A stretch of 64,000 nt of DNA from Agrypnia vestita. Taxonomy: Eukaryota; Arthropoda; Insecta; Trichoptera; Phryganeidae. Position numbers and translations under genes: made by a program. The notes beneath the pieces are model-generated. The model was not told the origin of the DNA and made no database searches. It was given only the letters and a program-made list of their open reading frames with translations. How positions within the stretch are numbered: the first letter of the stretch is position 1; the number at the start of each line of letters is the position of its first letter. This document shows, one piece after another, positions 21,370-31,029 of this stretch. Location of the stretch: NCBI GenBank assembly GCA_016648135.1, contig JADDOH010000462.1:1-64000 (forward strand), written 5' to 3'.

Positions 21370-22027
21370 AGGTACAGATACACATGCTCATTACTGGCAT
21401 GCTCATTAGCATGCTCAAAACTAGCGTGTCCTAACAACTGTATACACTTGCTCATTATTAGCATGTTTATTTTAAGCATGCTAATAAATAAGCATGCTCA
21501 AAGCTAACAATCAAACACACATGCTTATTAGTGGCATGCTCTTGTCATAGAATAGAGAGGAACTCTAGTTCAAAATTGAAACTTTGCAAACTGAAATAGA
21601 AAATGCAACTCAACCAATAAATCAAAATATTTTTGATTTTAGTTTTTATAACTTTTATTGTAAGATTTGAATCATTCACGTCTTTTAACAAAGTTTCATA
21701 AACATTATTTCTTGCCATATTATTTTTACATAGCGATGACCGAGTATTCCACAGACATTCGTGATTCCTATAATAAGTCACGAAAAGTAATGTTTTATCA
21801 TCTCCCCAACGCGCCATATTTGTTTCATCTGTATTTCATTCATCGCGGACTGAGAATATCGCACTGATAATCTATACTAACCGCGAATGACATAAGCATG
21901 CTCATAATAAGCAAGCCTGTTCATTAGTGGCATGCTTATTACTAGCAATGTGCGTACACACATGCCACTAATAAGCAAGGGCTAAAGGAGGTTTAGGTGC
22001 CACTAATAAACACGTGTATCAGTACCT
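21370..22027 (-). mobile_element. PIF/Harbinger-like element with clustered GCATGC subterminal repeats
   Basis: 14-bp termini AGGTACAGATACAC and GTGTATCAGTACCT (one mismatch) are flanked by TTA at 21367-21369 and 22028-22030; a 3-bp TWA duplication is the Harbinger hallmark. Both ends are packed with 'gcatgct' and 'ttattagtggcatgc' repeats in both orientations, probably transposase-binding sites. The interior keeps a MADF-like relic on the minus strand. Confidence 0.82.
21545..21817 (-). pseudogene. MADF-like (Myb/SANT-type) protein relic of the Harbinger element
   Basis: MARWGDDKTLLFVTYYRNHE, CLWNTRSSLCKNN, ARNNVYETLLKDVN and IKVIKTKIKNI follow the MADF pattern (a central CLW, then a lysine-rich final helix). 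PIF/Harbinger transposons carry a second gene for a Myb/SANT or MADF DNA-binding protein, so the fit with the TTA-flanked termini is good. After the domain the frame drifts into hydrophobic AT-rich sequence: the rest has been lost. Confidence 0.62.
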
Positions 22028-22039
22028 TTACATGACTAT

Positions 22040-22475
22040 ATTCCTGACTTGATTGTGAGTCGAATATGTTTAAGCAACCATGACCTTATATCAATAGTTA
22101 TAGAGTTATGCAATATCTTTTTTTCAATATTTCTGACTTATTTTTTACATAACGTTAAACTATCATTACAGTTACAGATTAAGAAAAATTCATTCGTTTC
22201 AATAAAAGTTAAATAAAACAATAAAAACCCCGCAGAAATTCCTATTGGAATTTGAAGTTTTTTTAAAATTTTATTTGACTTGTATTAAAGGGAATGAATT
22301 TTTCATATTCTATATAATGTAATGATAGTCCAACGTTTTACAAAAAAAAGTCGGAAATATTGAGAAAAAAGAATGCAAATTTGATGTCGCATACCTCCAT
22401 AACTATTGTTATTAGGTCATGGCTGCTTGACCATTTTTGGCTCACAATTAGGCAGAAATATAGTCCTGCGATGTA
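22040..22475. mobile_element. Dispersed repeat DR2, head-to-head inverted pair
   Basis: The left half (minus) and right half (plus) carry the same landmarks ('atagtccaacgttttacaa', 'ggtcatggctgcttgacc' and relatives) in opposite orientations around about 22220. Confidence 0.65.
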
Positions 22476-22613
22476 ATTAATGTTTTCCAAATATTCCTGT
22501 ATATACCCCAAGTTGTAAAACCTTCCATGTATTTGAAGGGACTATGTTAGAGACATCTGTGATGCTTCTCATGAAATAATATACATAGCTGGGAATGATA
22601 CCTGGAGATATAA

Positions 22614-23643
22614 CGCCGGTCGCACACTGGATGCGTTTTCGTACGAAATTGAGTAGTACGTATACGTACGAATACGCAAGTACATTCCTGACCTTCGAAG
22701 TAGTATTGAACATCGCACACTGCACACGATTTAGTAGTGCGTGTACGCACATATAGATACGACGTCCGACACGATCCGGATTTGTTCGGAAATTTTTGCG
22801 ATTTCGTACGATAGATATTGAAAATTTGTAGTTGAATTACGTGACTATCAGTCCAGATCATGGCGGAGAATCTCCAAAGAATTAAAAAATACCTGAAAGT
22901 GAAATAATTTGGTTTAATGAAGGTGAGGTATACCTAATTAGGTACTTCGAACAAAAAAACTTTTAAATATTTTTCCGATGTTACGAGCTCTCGTTGCACT
23001 TCAATTCTCCCCAGCATTTGTGAATCTATTAGATAGATGGTCATGAAATTTGTCATTATTTAAGTCTGCCACAATAGAGTTTTCCAGAAGATACGGATTA
23101 TTCATTTGGCACAAAGGTTATTGGAGAAATGGAGAAAAGTAACGTGACCAGTGAATGGTGAATGGCACCCATCGCTTACCCAGGACCGTTCCAAGAGCAA
23201 AAGCTTCCATATCGGTCCTACTCAATCGTCTCCAGGTTGACATTTTTTTTCTAAACAAGCAGGACCGTGCCGCTCCGCACCGGTCGTATAAACCGTTGCG
23301 AAGCGGCACGGCCGCTATATTAAAGCCATTCACTGTCCCAACCTATAGATACGTCTTTATTAGCAATAAACTTAATTAATATACATATAACAATAATTAA
23401 TATACATATAGCATATATGTCATCGTAAACAGATATATATTATATTTATAACAATAATAATACGAAAATAAATGAAAAAAAAAGCAAAAGCAACCAAAGC
23501 AAAGAAAACAGTGTATAAGGAATAAAACATTGATACATATTTAAAAGAAGACGAATCCCAAGACGCAATCAATGTGCGCGCTCCATACGTACGAAAATAA
23601 TCGTACGAATACGTAACAATTCGTATCCAAAGTGCGGCCGGCT
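22614..23643. mobile_element. PIF/Harbinger-like element 2 (TAA duplications)
   Basis: The left end CGCCGGTCGCACACTGGATG and the right end inverted AGCCGGCCGCACTTTGGATA are flanked by TAA (22611-22613, 23644-23646). Both termini contain repeated 'cgtacgaa' motifs. No catalytic domain is readable in the 1030-bp interior; a short start MAENLQRIKKYLK at 22860 may be a relic. Superfamily assignment rests on the 3-bp duplication. Confidence 0.68.
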
Positions 23644-23646
23644 TAA

Positions 23647-24165
23647 TACCACAGTATACCCAGAACAGTAGTTTATCTTCGGCCTGTCGGCGAGTTATTA
23701 GCCTACTCTTGCGTTGACGCTAGGGTTTTCACTTTATTTTTACTTTCTTTCTTTTAACTCGTAGCGTCTAAGATTCCTACGCATAAGGTAGACACTAAAC
23801 CCGAAAATTTTTGTAATTAGTATAACCAGTTTCTGCATTTAAATTGCAAGAACGCTGATTAACATCAACGTAGACTTTTAAAATCTCACAGTCGTTGTGA
23901 TAATCAACACACCTTTTTAGTAAAGCACCGCAAACATAAAAAAGGCATTTTTTTCAGGAAGCGCATTTTTATTCTAAAGCGGCGGCTGCGAGTGCGAATG
24001 GCACCGAAGGCACGGCTCTTACTGCCGCCGCCTTGTGCCCCCATATTCTATGTCAATGTGTGCGTCACAGTGCGTGCTTACACGGCGCCGAGCACGCGCG
24101 CACACATTCTTATGGGTAGCGGCCAGTTTGTATGAAGACGTATTACTGTTCTTAGTATACCCTGC
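23647..24165. other. Single-copy segment, GC-rich after 23950
   Basis: Non-coding as far as I can read. It includes 'gcggcggctgcgagtgcg' and 'cggcgccgagcacgcgcgc'. Confidence 0.35.
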
Positions 24166-24350
24166 TAATACGCTTGCTTTAGGTTCGGAACCACTGGTTC
24201 TATAGCCCATAATCTTATTGTCAGTTAGTTGGCTAAGTTCTGTACCTATTAATAATAATATTCGCATCCCCACCCGCGATGGGTACACCCTACACAGCGC
24301 GGGATTGGCTCGCAATCCGTGGGTAAAGTTTGCGGGCGTCGTGTTATGGC
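24166..24350. repeat. 185-bp tandem duplication, copy 1
   Basis: Starts 'taatacgcttgctttaggtt' and ends 'gggcgtcgtgttatggc'. It is repeated with a handful of substitutions at 24412-24596. Confidence 0.93.
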
Positions 24351-24411
24351 CGTTCCGAAAATAATCGTACGAATACGTACGTAATAATTCGTATCCAAAG
24401 TGCGGCCGGCC
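24351..24411. mobile_element. Harbinger-2 right-end fragment between the duplicated units
   Basis: About 58 bases match the right end of 22614-23643 ('gaaaataatcgtacgaatac', 'ttcgtatccaaagtgcggcc'), again followed by TAA. It is a solo terminus, with no left end here. Confidence 0.8.
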
Positions 24412-24596
24412 TAATACGCTCGCTCTAGGTTCGGAACCACTGGTTCTATAGCCCATAATCTTATTGTCAGTTAGTTGGTTAAGTTCTGTACCTATTAATG
24501 ATAATATTCGCATCCCCACCCGCGATGGGTACACCCTACACAGCGCGGGATTCGCTCGCAATCCGTGGGTAAAGTTTGCGGGCGCCGTGTTATGGC
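24412..24596. repeat. 185-bp tandem duplication, copy 2
   Basis: Near-identical to 24166-24350. The duplication, not a real gene, explains the 180-codon minus-strand open frame through here with an internally repeated peptide. Confidence 0.93.
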
Positions 24597-24984
24597 AGCT
24601 CCCCCGCCATCAGCTGTGCATTCTCTCCACGGATCGACTCTGCACAATATTGTTTCTGCCGAATTACCATCCGCCGCAATCAAACCCCGGCCCGGCTGTC
24701 TGGGGCCGAAGACCAACTTGGTCGGGCAACTTCTGATGCATCTGTTATTCCGGTCTAAGTGTATAATGGACGATTGTCTATCTATTAGCCGGCGGCGGAA
24801 TTTATGATGAGCCGGGATCAGCTCCGATAACAAACGTGTAACTCGGGCGGAAAACTCGCTGCTGATGAATACGTAATCCGTTTAAGTTGTCTAAAAACAA
24901 TAGGATAATGGCGAATATTTTGTTTAGAAAATTAAAACCGAATTTTTAGTAACTTTTAGTCATATTTTATAAATTGTTCGAAGA
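24597..24984. other. GC-rich single-copy segment then AT-rich spacer
   Basis: 24600-24870 is GC-rich, with several overlapping open frames on both strands, which is what a GC-rich non-coding block produces. I recognise no protein. Confidence 0.35.
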
Positions 24985-24995
24985 ATATTTTTTCT

Positions 24996-25358
24996 GTTTG
25001 ATAGAGTAAAGAATGAAGATATTAGGAATGAATGTAAAGCTGATCGTAGCATAATACATAGAATAAAAATAGGGTCGCTCAGGAGGTTTGGGCATGTTGA
25101 GCGAATGAATGAGGAAATAATGGTAAGAAAGATATATGATGCAAGTGTTGACGGCGCCAGAAAGAGAGGGCGACCACGGATGATTAACGAAATACTGGAA
25201 GATGCTCCTGTTAGAAGCCTGAACAACCGTCGAGCTTGCATGCGAAGATGTATGAATGTAGACGAAGCGAAAGTTGTATGTCAGGGCAGAAGAGTATGGC
25301 GCTCGATCCTCTCTGCCTACCCCTACGGGGAAGCGGCGTGATGGTAAGTTAGTTGGTT
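24996..25358 (+). mobile_element. 5'-truncated RTE-like insertion with 11-bp target duplication
   Basis: ATATTTTTTCT occurs at 24985-24995 and 25359-25369. The insert reads through RFGHVERM-like blocks and then, in one frame, KIYDASVDGARKRGRPRMIN, PVRSLNNRRACMRRCMNVDE and RRVWRSILSAYPYGE. It is the same family as 16639-16992. It interrupted an older repeat whose 'tgttcgaagaatatttttt' and 'gaaggcttgaactttgtgg' parts are contiguous at 10020-10070. Confidence 0.88.
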
Positions 25359-25406
25359 ATATTTTTTCTTCTGAAAGAAGGCTTGAACTTTGTGGTGACA
25401 TTATTA

Positions 25407-25823
25407 TTAAAATAAAACACAAATCACTTTGTTTTCACCACTTTATTAGATTATACAATCTACATGTTTCATACAGGATTGAATTTTTTACACGAAATAC
25501 TTTAAAATAAGAAAAATGTTAATATTAGTTCAAATATCATAAACACTCAGACTAAAATTTGTGTACAATCCACTATTGAATATTTTTCCACTTAAGATTC
25601 CATCCCCTTCAGATGACATTCCTAATAATTAACACCTCCGACCCCACCCCTCCCCTAATCCACCCTCATCCTCCTCTTCATCGTAACACACTTGCGTGGT
25701 TTAACTTTTTCAATTTTTAGTACACAAACAATCCTGATAATAGAATATTATTCTCGAAACATGTAGATTGTATAATCTAATAAAGTGGTGAAAACAAAGT
25801 GATTTAGTGTTTTATTTTAATTT
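25407..25823 (+). mobile_element. Penelope-like terminal unit with inverted arms
   Basis: About 65-bp arms ('aaaataaaacacaaatcact', 'ttcaccactttattagatta', 'tacaatctacatgttt') are mirrored at the right end. The right arm contains a hammerhead-ribozyme-like fold (25729-25770). The left arm, on the minus strand, has the same flanks with the middle deleted. Penelope-like elements carry such ribozymes in their terminal repeats (published for the family). Confidence 0.65.
25729..25770 (+). ncRNA. Hammerhead-ribozyme-like motif in Penelope-like terminus
   Basis: Stem I CAATC/GATTG (25729-25733 with 25766-25770), core CTGATAA (25734-25740), stem II AGAAT-ATT-ATTCT (25742-25754), GAAA (25756-25759), a minimal helix III from the self-complementary CATG (25760-25763), then TA with cleavage predicted after 25765. 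Consensus is CUGANGA; here the second G is A (G8 to A), which should weaken or abolish cleavage. Confidence 0.6.
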
Positions 25824-25857
25824 TTTATCAATTTGTGTATTAATCTTAACATATAGA

Positions 25858-26128
25858 TATATCGTCGCTGTATATATAAGTAATCCTATGTGACGTTTTA
25901 GTAATCGTACATTCTGAGATAAACGAATAAAACTGTTTTAAAAAATAATTGAACAGACAAGATTTATAAAAAATATTTTAAATAATTACTTGGCAGACTT
26001 TCCAGATGAACGGCAATTTTTTTTATAGTATGTATTCATTATTTATATGAAAATTTAACAAATTATTTCGTTCATCTCAGAATGTACTAAACGGGACATA
26101 AGATTTATTATATATACAGCGACGATAT
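25858..26128. mobile_element. Fold-back element with about 70-bp imperfect arms
   Basis: Outer ends TATATCGTCGCTGTATATAT and inverted ATATCGTCGCTGTATATATA; 'gtacattctgagat' is conserved in both arms. Non-coding, about 270 bp. Confidence 0.75.
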
Positions 26129-26139
26129 GTCGTCTTGAA

Positions 26140-26530
26140 TTTTTTTATTGAACTTTTTGAGTTCTACAACTTCTCTAAATAAAGTACATATTTTAATATC
26201 TCTTATAGTTAAGGCAGCGTTCATAAAAAACGCATCGCTTGACGATTTTTTCGTCGATTTTACTTGTGAAATAGGTCGCCACGTAAAAACCTTTTATTTT
26301 AACGGAATAATTTTTGGAATCGGATGTGTAGTTTCGGAGATTACCTTCTGTATACAAACTTACAAAGTTTACCTCTTTATATATTGGTATAGATTAGAAA
26401 CACATACAGAAAATAAAATCAACGAAAAGATATTTTGGCTCCTATCGGGATTCGAACCCAAATCTCCTATCTATCCGGGAAGGTGCGTCACCATTACGCC
26501 ACATCAGCCTCGCACCTTTCCGTCAATATA
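26140..26530 (-). mobile_element. tRNA-derived SINE family A, full-length copy
   Basis: On the minus strand the head has A box TGGCGTAATGG and B box GGTTCGAATCC, with partly paired acceptor-like ends (GGCT/AGCC). The body extends to about 26140. Other copies form the palindrome at 55508-55818. As three copies share extra body sequence, I call it a SINE, not a working tRNA gene. Confidence 0.75.
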
Positions 26531-26591
26531 TAAGATTGGCTCTACATGTTACATGTAACACAATGTAACATGTTGAGTCTAAGCCAATCAC
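26531..26591. repeat. Hairpin
   Basis: 'agattggctctacatgttac' pairs with 'gtaacatgttgagtctaagc' plus 'caatc' across a short 'atgtaacacaat' centre. Confidence 0.7.
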
Positions 26592-26664
26592 AGAGCGCGC
26601 AGAGTCGTCACGTTCTTCAATCAGGATACCTACTTTTAATCTTGAATACCCTAATTCTTTAATC

Positions 26665-27321
26665 TAGTGATGAAACGAATACTACTTTCACGAACACGAA
26701 TACGAATATCAAACCTATTATTTGGCGAATACGAATACGAATAATTCAACAAGGTACTAAATAATACACCATTGTTTTTTTTTTACTAAGAAATTTAATA
26801 ATTAAAATTTATCACCGGCAAATTTTTGTTCAAAAAGCGCAACATTTGTAACTTCTCAGGCGTTAGACGATTTCTTTTATCCGTTTGTTTGTACATTTCC
26901 AGCGGTCTAAAATAAATATCAATTTTTTCACGCTTACGAGAGGTCATGTTATTAGATTTATAAGAGTTAACACTTTTACACACAAAGGAAATAAAATGGA
27001 ATGAAAAATACGTAGTGAAAAACAAAAAACTACATGAAATGAGCACCTAACCTTATTAATAACCCAACGAAACTAGATGAAAGAACTCATGTTATGCTGT
27101 GAAACAAGTAATAATTGACAACTTGAGAACTCAACAAATCCATTCATTCAACGTAAGGGGAATCCCCGGTAATAGAGTGCGTAGGTGTGTTCGGATACAC
27201 GGTGCAAACGCCAAACCCAAACCAAACCGTGATTTGCGTTGCGTTCAGTTATAAATAGTTTGTTTTTAATATTTCTAATGATATTCGGCGAATACGAATA
27301 TTCGTATTCGTTGCATCACTA
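26665..27321 (-). mobile_element. hAT transposon deletion derivative with 8-bp target duplication
   Basis: CTTTAATC is duplicated at 26657-26664 and 27322-27329. Termini TAGTGATGAAACGAATAC and, inverted, TAGTGATGCAACGAATAC match hAT ends, and the subterminal 'gaatacgaat' motif is repeated. The 657-bp body keeps only the two ends of a transposase gene. It inserted into a Tc1-like pseudogene. Confidence 0.92.
26795..27046 (-). pseudogene. hAT transposase relic: N-terminal and C-terminal ends joined by deletion
   Basis: From an internal methionine the frame gives MTSRKREKIDIYFRPLEMYK, like the start of a BED-type N-terminus. It then goes directly to RNRLTPEKLQMLRFLNKNLP, the end of the hAT dimerisation (hATC) region. 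The RNase H-like catalytic core is missing. Confidence 0.65.
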
Positions 27322-27493
27322 CTTTAATCCAATTAAAAATCTCTGGTCAATGCTGAAAATATGGTTTTTCGTCCCAACCCAGGCAACAAAACAGAGTTAA
27401 TTGCAGTAATTTTTCGAACATGGTTCCATGTTCATCACACCTGAAGATTTAAGACGTTTGGTAGACTCCATGCCTCGAAGAATCGAGTATTAA
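27322..27493 (+). pseudogene. Tc1-like transposase C-terminus, split by the hAT element
   Basis: FNPIKNLWSMLKIW corresponds to the conserved PDLNPIENLW block of Tc1 transposases. After a stop the frame continues FITPEDLRRLVDSMPRRIEY, the expected C-terminal helix. Sequence left of the hAT element (about 26610-26656) probably holds the preceding part but is too decayed to read surely. Confidence 0.78.
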
Positions 27494-27621
27494 ATTAAAC
27501 AGATTTACAAAGAAATACTAACGTTTATTTAATTTTAAATACTTTGTAATATTTTTGTAATTAATAATAAATGATTCGTTATTTTTTTATAAAAATATGT
27601 TAATAAAAACAAAATATACCA
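27494..27621. other. AT-rich spacer
   Basis: Likely the 3' flank of the Tc1-like relic; no terminal repeat identified. Confidence 0.35.
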
Positions 27622-28080
27622 GTGATACGCGCACTTGGGGGATGTAAACAAAAATTCCGTACCTGTGTCTATTTCTCAGAAGTCATTAAACCCGGCTGCA
27701 CTGTAAAATTGCCAGGCTTCCCAAAGGTGCATAATTCCAATGAATTTGGCTGGCGGAGACTTTGCCTAGCGACAGAAAATAAACGGTTGTTCGCTAATGC
27801 ATCCCCACCACCGCTGAAAAAGTATAAAAGTCGTGCGCTTATACTCCCAGCCAGGATGTACTCTAAGGAAGGCTCCAATAATCCTCGCGTTACTAGGAGG
27901 TGTCCGGGAGGGATTCCTGGCGAGCCTAGGAAACGATATCGCTGCTGCAGTCCAGTGTTCTCCTACCGGGCCGTACCAAGGCGAGCTTCCATGAAGCTCG
28001 AGTCTCGTCGACTGCTTATCTCCGAGAAGTCTCTCCGCCATCGCTCTTGCTCTAATATTGTTTTGTGACTACGCCAGACA
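27622..28080. other. GC-rich segment with long open frames on both strands, unrecognised
   Basis: A plus-strand frame of 148 codons and a minus-strand frame of 91 codons overlap. The minus frame includes 'SRTPPSNARIIGAFLRVHPG' and 'RTTFILFQRWWG', which read like protein. It may be a transposon coding fragment, but I cannot place it in a family, and codon periodicity cannot decide by eye. Confidence 0.35.
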
Positions 28081-28780
28081 CTTAAGTGCTTGTGCTAATT
28101 TTTTCTAATTCTGTATGTACTTTGATATTTCTACTGTTTATATTTCTGTGTGTTCTTCTATATTCTTACTTTTTATATTTCTGTGTTCATTTCTATTACG
28201 TTGTACAAAAAGCTTTTTACGTTATTTCCACGCCTCTGTCACTTGCACACATAAATTGAAACGAACCACTCCGTTTCACCAGTATAATAGGTTTTAAAAT
28301 TAATTAGTTAACATAACTTCATGTGTGGTGTACAGCTAATAAACTAAATTTAAATACAGATAAATGTCATAGTGTTACCCTTTGCAGAATAAAATGTCAA
28401 ATTTACTTTGATTATAGACTAAACAGAGATTATTAAAATAAATTAACGGAAGTCAATGACTTGTATCCCTTGTATATGAAACTTGAATCCCTTCTATGGT
28501 ATATTGCATTCATAGATTGCTTCTTTGAGGAGATCTATCATGTTTTCTCAATTTTAATATAGCTGACATATTATGTTTCGACAAACTTAGTTCCAATCTT
28601 CAGGGCTGCTGGCAGGTTGCGGCCACTGTCTTTGCTGCAGTAATCACAAAAAGGCTCTTTTCAAGGCTCCAGACTTGGATTATTGGAGTTTGTGGCGTCG
28701 CAAATTGAATAAAGATTAATTCAAGAGTCAATTTAACTAAATGTGTTCATCAGGTATGAATACTCACCCCGCCGAAAGTC
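28081..28780. other. AT-rich spacer
   Basis: No gene or bounded repeat seen. Confidence 0.4.
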
Positions 28781-29100
28781 TAAGGAGCTTACACCCCTAA
28801 ATGTAGGCGCCAACACACACTTGCTCAAGTCGCACAGCAGGCTCTTGTCTCTGTTGCTTGCCTCGGTTGGCTTTCCTAATCCCGACAGGATTTAACCCTC
28901 CTCCCCTGCCGAACAATTAATAATCGCCCGAAACCTCAGCAGCTAAACACCCCGTCCCGAATAATCAGTCTACGTTTTGTTTTGCCTTGTAGCCACTTTT
29001 AGGGAGACGAGCAACAATAATCCCTGATGCAGAGCCTGTCGGTAAAGCCGCTGTTTACCTATTTTCACTGGAGTTCATATGGCACGTCTGCGTGCGTTGT
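28781..29100. other. GC-richer single-copy block, possible regulatory DNA
   Basis: Non-coding in all frames. It mixes 'caattaataatcgcccg' homeodomain-type sites with GC-rich flanks. Regulatory function is inference. Confidence 0.3.
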
Positions 29101-29689
29101 ACGCATTGCTTGAATGCTTTCAACCTTCCTCATTATATATTATTGTGTTCTAACAAAAGATTACCTAACCAATTTAAATTAAATTAAATTATGCTTTAAG
29201 TATACCTGATAACCACAAGACAGAATTGTCTTTTCAGTTAAAAGTGAGATATCTAATGTCATGCAGACTATCTTTAATGAAGATTTCATCATTTTGAAAC
29301 ACCAATGTTATAATGTCTATATCTTCATTTTGTGGGCAAAAGAAACAACCGAATGAGTCAATAAGATAATTTTAAGTTAAGTATGCAGCGTTGTTCTATA
29401 TATACATATCTAACAAGAAAAAATTAGCTGAGCCAGAAAATAAAATGAAATATGACTATTTTAAAAAGATTGATTGTTTGAAAAATTTGGCATGAAATAA
29501 GATTAATCAATTTGATCAACTTTCTTGTGAAAAAAAACTACTGATGCACAAATTAGATAAAAATAACAAAGGCTTTAAGAGATATTTCATAAAAAAAGGA
29601 AGTTCCAAAATTTGGTTTTTGCTTTCCTGAAACCCTGAATTCTTTTACTTATTCAATTGTTTCTTTCGCCCACAGAATTATAAAGGATT
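29101..29689. other. AT-rich spacer
   Basis: No feature recognised. Confidence 0.4.
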
Positions 29690-30005
29690 ATTAATAATAA
29701 TCCATAAAGTGGAGGCTCTACAGATGCATACTGAAAGTTTCCTGGGTGGACAGAGTTAGAAACGTTGAAGTCTTTCGTTGTATGTAAATACGCCGAGAAA
29801 AGCTGCAAACTATCAAGACAAGAAAGCTCGAATATTCGAAAGCCTGACCAAACTAAAGTTTTAGCCAACTCATCAGCGAGGGGAAAATAAGTGGAAAAAG
29901 AAGCGTAGGAAGATGCCGCGACACATGACTGCGTAATTTGAGGAACTGGTAACGTTACTCTACTGAGAGAACAGAGTCATGATCTCCAGTACGATCGATA
30001 GAAGA
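29690..30005 (+). pseudogene. Non-LTR reverse-transcriptase C-terminal fragment
   Basis: Across frame breaks: LYRCILKVSWVDRVRNVEV, REKLQTIKTRKLEY, ISGKRSVGRCRD and a final LRNL region. These follow the usual order (RILRISWVDRV, then TIKTRKL, then GKRSVGRR). Several stops. Confidence 0.78.
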
Positions 30006-30019
30006 ATAAATTAAAATTA

Positions 30020-30300
30020 TTGTAACAGAGTGTTAGTTAAATTAGTATAAACCACTACCAGATTTTAGGTACCGTAGGAGACGTACCCATTTCTTCATCA
30101 GGACCAATACTACACTACTATGTTGACAACACTATAGGTATACCACAACCATTTTATTATACTGTTAATATATCATCAATATTTATCACATGTGTGTTAA
30201 CCTTGCCAAAGAATAGCATATAATATCATAATGTCATAATGCATATAATGTTATAATGTCTAACCACGAAGTTAATGCTTTAAATATTAAAATTATTCAT
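30020..30300 (-). mobile_element. Penelope-like terminal segment, rearranged
   Basis: The minus strand matches 63092-63455 and 32728-33040 through 'ggtcctgatgaag' and 'gtttatactaa'. The terminal 'taatgctttaaatatt' block sits at the right end in plus orientation, so this copy carries an internal inversion. A hammerhead core CTGATGA is intact on the minus strand (30095-30101) but the partner GAAA is mutated. Confidence 0.65.
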
Positions 30301-30979
30301 AATAAAAATTATTGTATTGAAGCAAAGTGAATTTTTAATATTTGATCTTTAAACGTTACTTTAACAATAGTCCGAATGCGACGCGCCACATTCGACGGAT
30401 TGTCCGCATTGCGTACGCACATGTTACAGGATGTTCGATACCGAACGATAACAATATGCCTTATAAGTAATGTTCAATATTATAATTAAAGGATCAAACA
30501 ATTTTTTATAGAAATGCTTTTAATATTGGGTAGAAGTCTCACCGGGAGAAGGTGAAAGAATGGCACATGAGTGTGAGATGCTAATTGCAGAAAATACTGC
30601 ATATATTGCGCATCAACACTCTTTGAACCCGTGGCATAATTATGTTGAACGTCATTTATGTCAAACCGTTTTTTTCTAAACCAAAGTTATCCTGAGATTT
30701 TATAAATCCAATTTCAACATAACCCTAATTTATCGAATTTGACATTTTTTTCTGACGCCTAATGTCAAAGTATCAGATTTTCTATTCTATAGAGAATATA
30801 TATATATATATATATATATACATATTGTAATACTAAATTTTAAATCAATTTCTGTAGGATTTGTAGACCCTGTATAAGATTCGTTGCAGACTGAATCCGC
30901 CGCGGAATATGGTATGTGATTGCTAAATTCGGTTGCGGATTTGCAACCGAATTTAACATTCATATACACTTCAAAATTC
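30301..30979. other. AT-rich spacer with a short (TA)n run
   Basis: The (TA)n run is at about 30796-30820. No gene is seen. Confidence 0.45.
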
Positions 30980-31029
30980 CAAATTCTGAAGTCGCTTATC
31001 TCCATAACTATTGATATTAGGAAACTGTC
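30980..31029 (+). mobile_element. Dispersed repeat DR2 fragment
   Basis: 'tgaagtcgcttatctccata' and 'actattgatattagg' are DR2 landmarks. The fragment leads straight into the tandem array, whose unit starts with the next DR2 block ('tttttgactcataatt'). Confidence 0.6.

Noticed and set aside
22477..22861. Overlapping minus-strand frames as small genes
   Set aside because: They read the termini and interior of the Harbinger-like element with repeated 'cgtacg' motifs.
24019..24561. A 180-codon minus-strand protein with an internal repeat
   Set aside because: The repeat in the peptide is the 185-bp DNA duplication with a Harbinger end between, and the frame stays open because of GC-rich composition. 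No domain.
26434..26512. A functional tRNA gene
   Set aside because: A and B boxes are good but the acceptor and anticodon arms pair poorly, and other copies share extra body sequence, so it is SINE-derived.
26148..26558. A 136-codon plus-strand gene
   Set aside because: It is antisense to the SINE family A copy; the tRNA-like head and shared body explain it.
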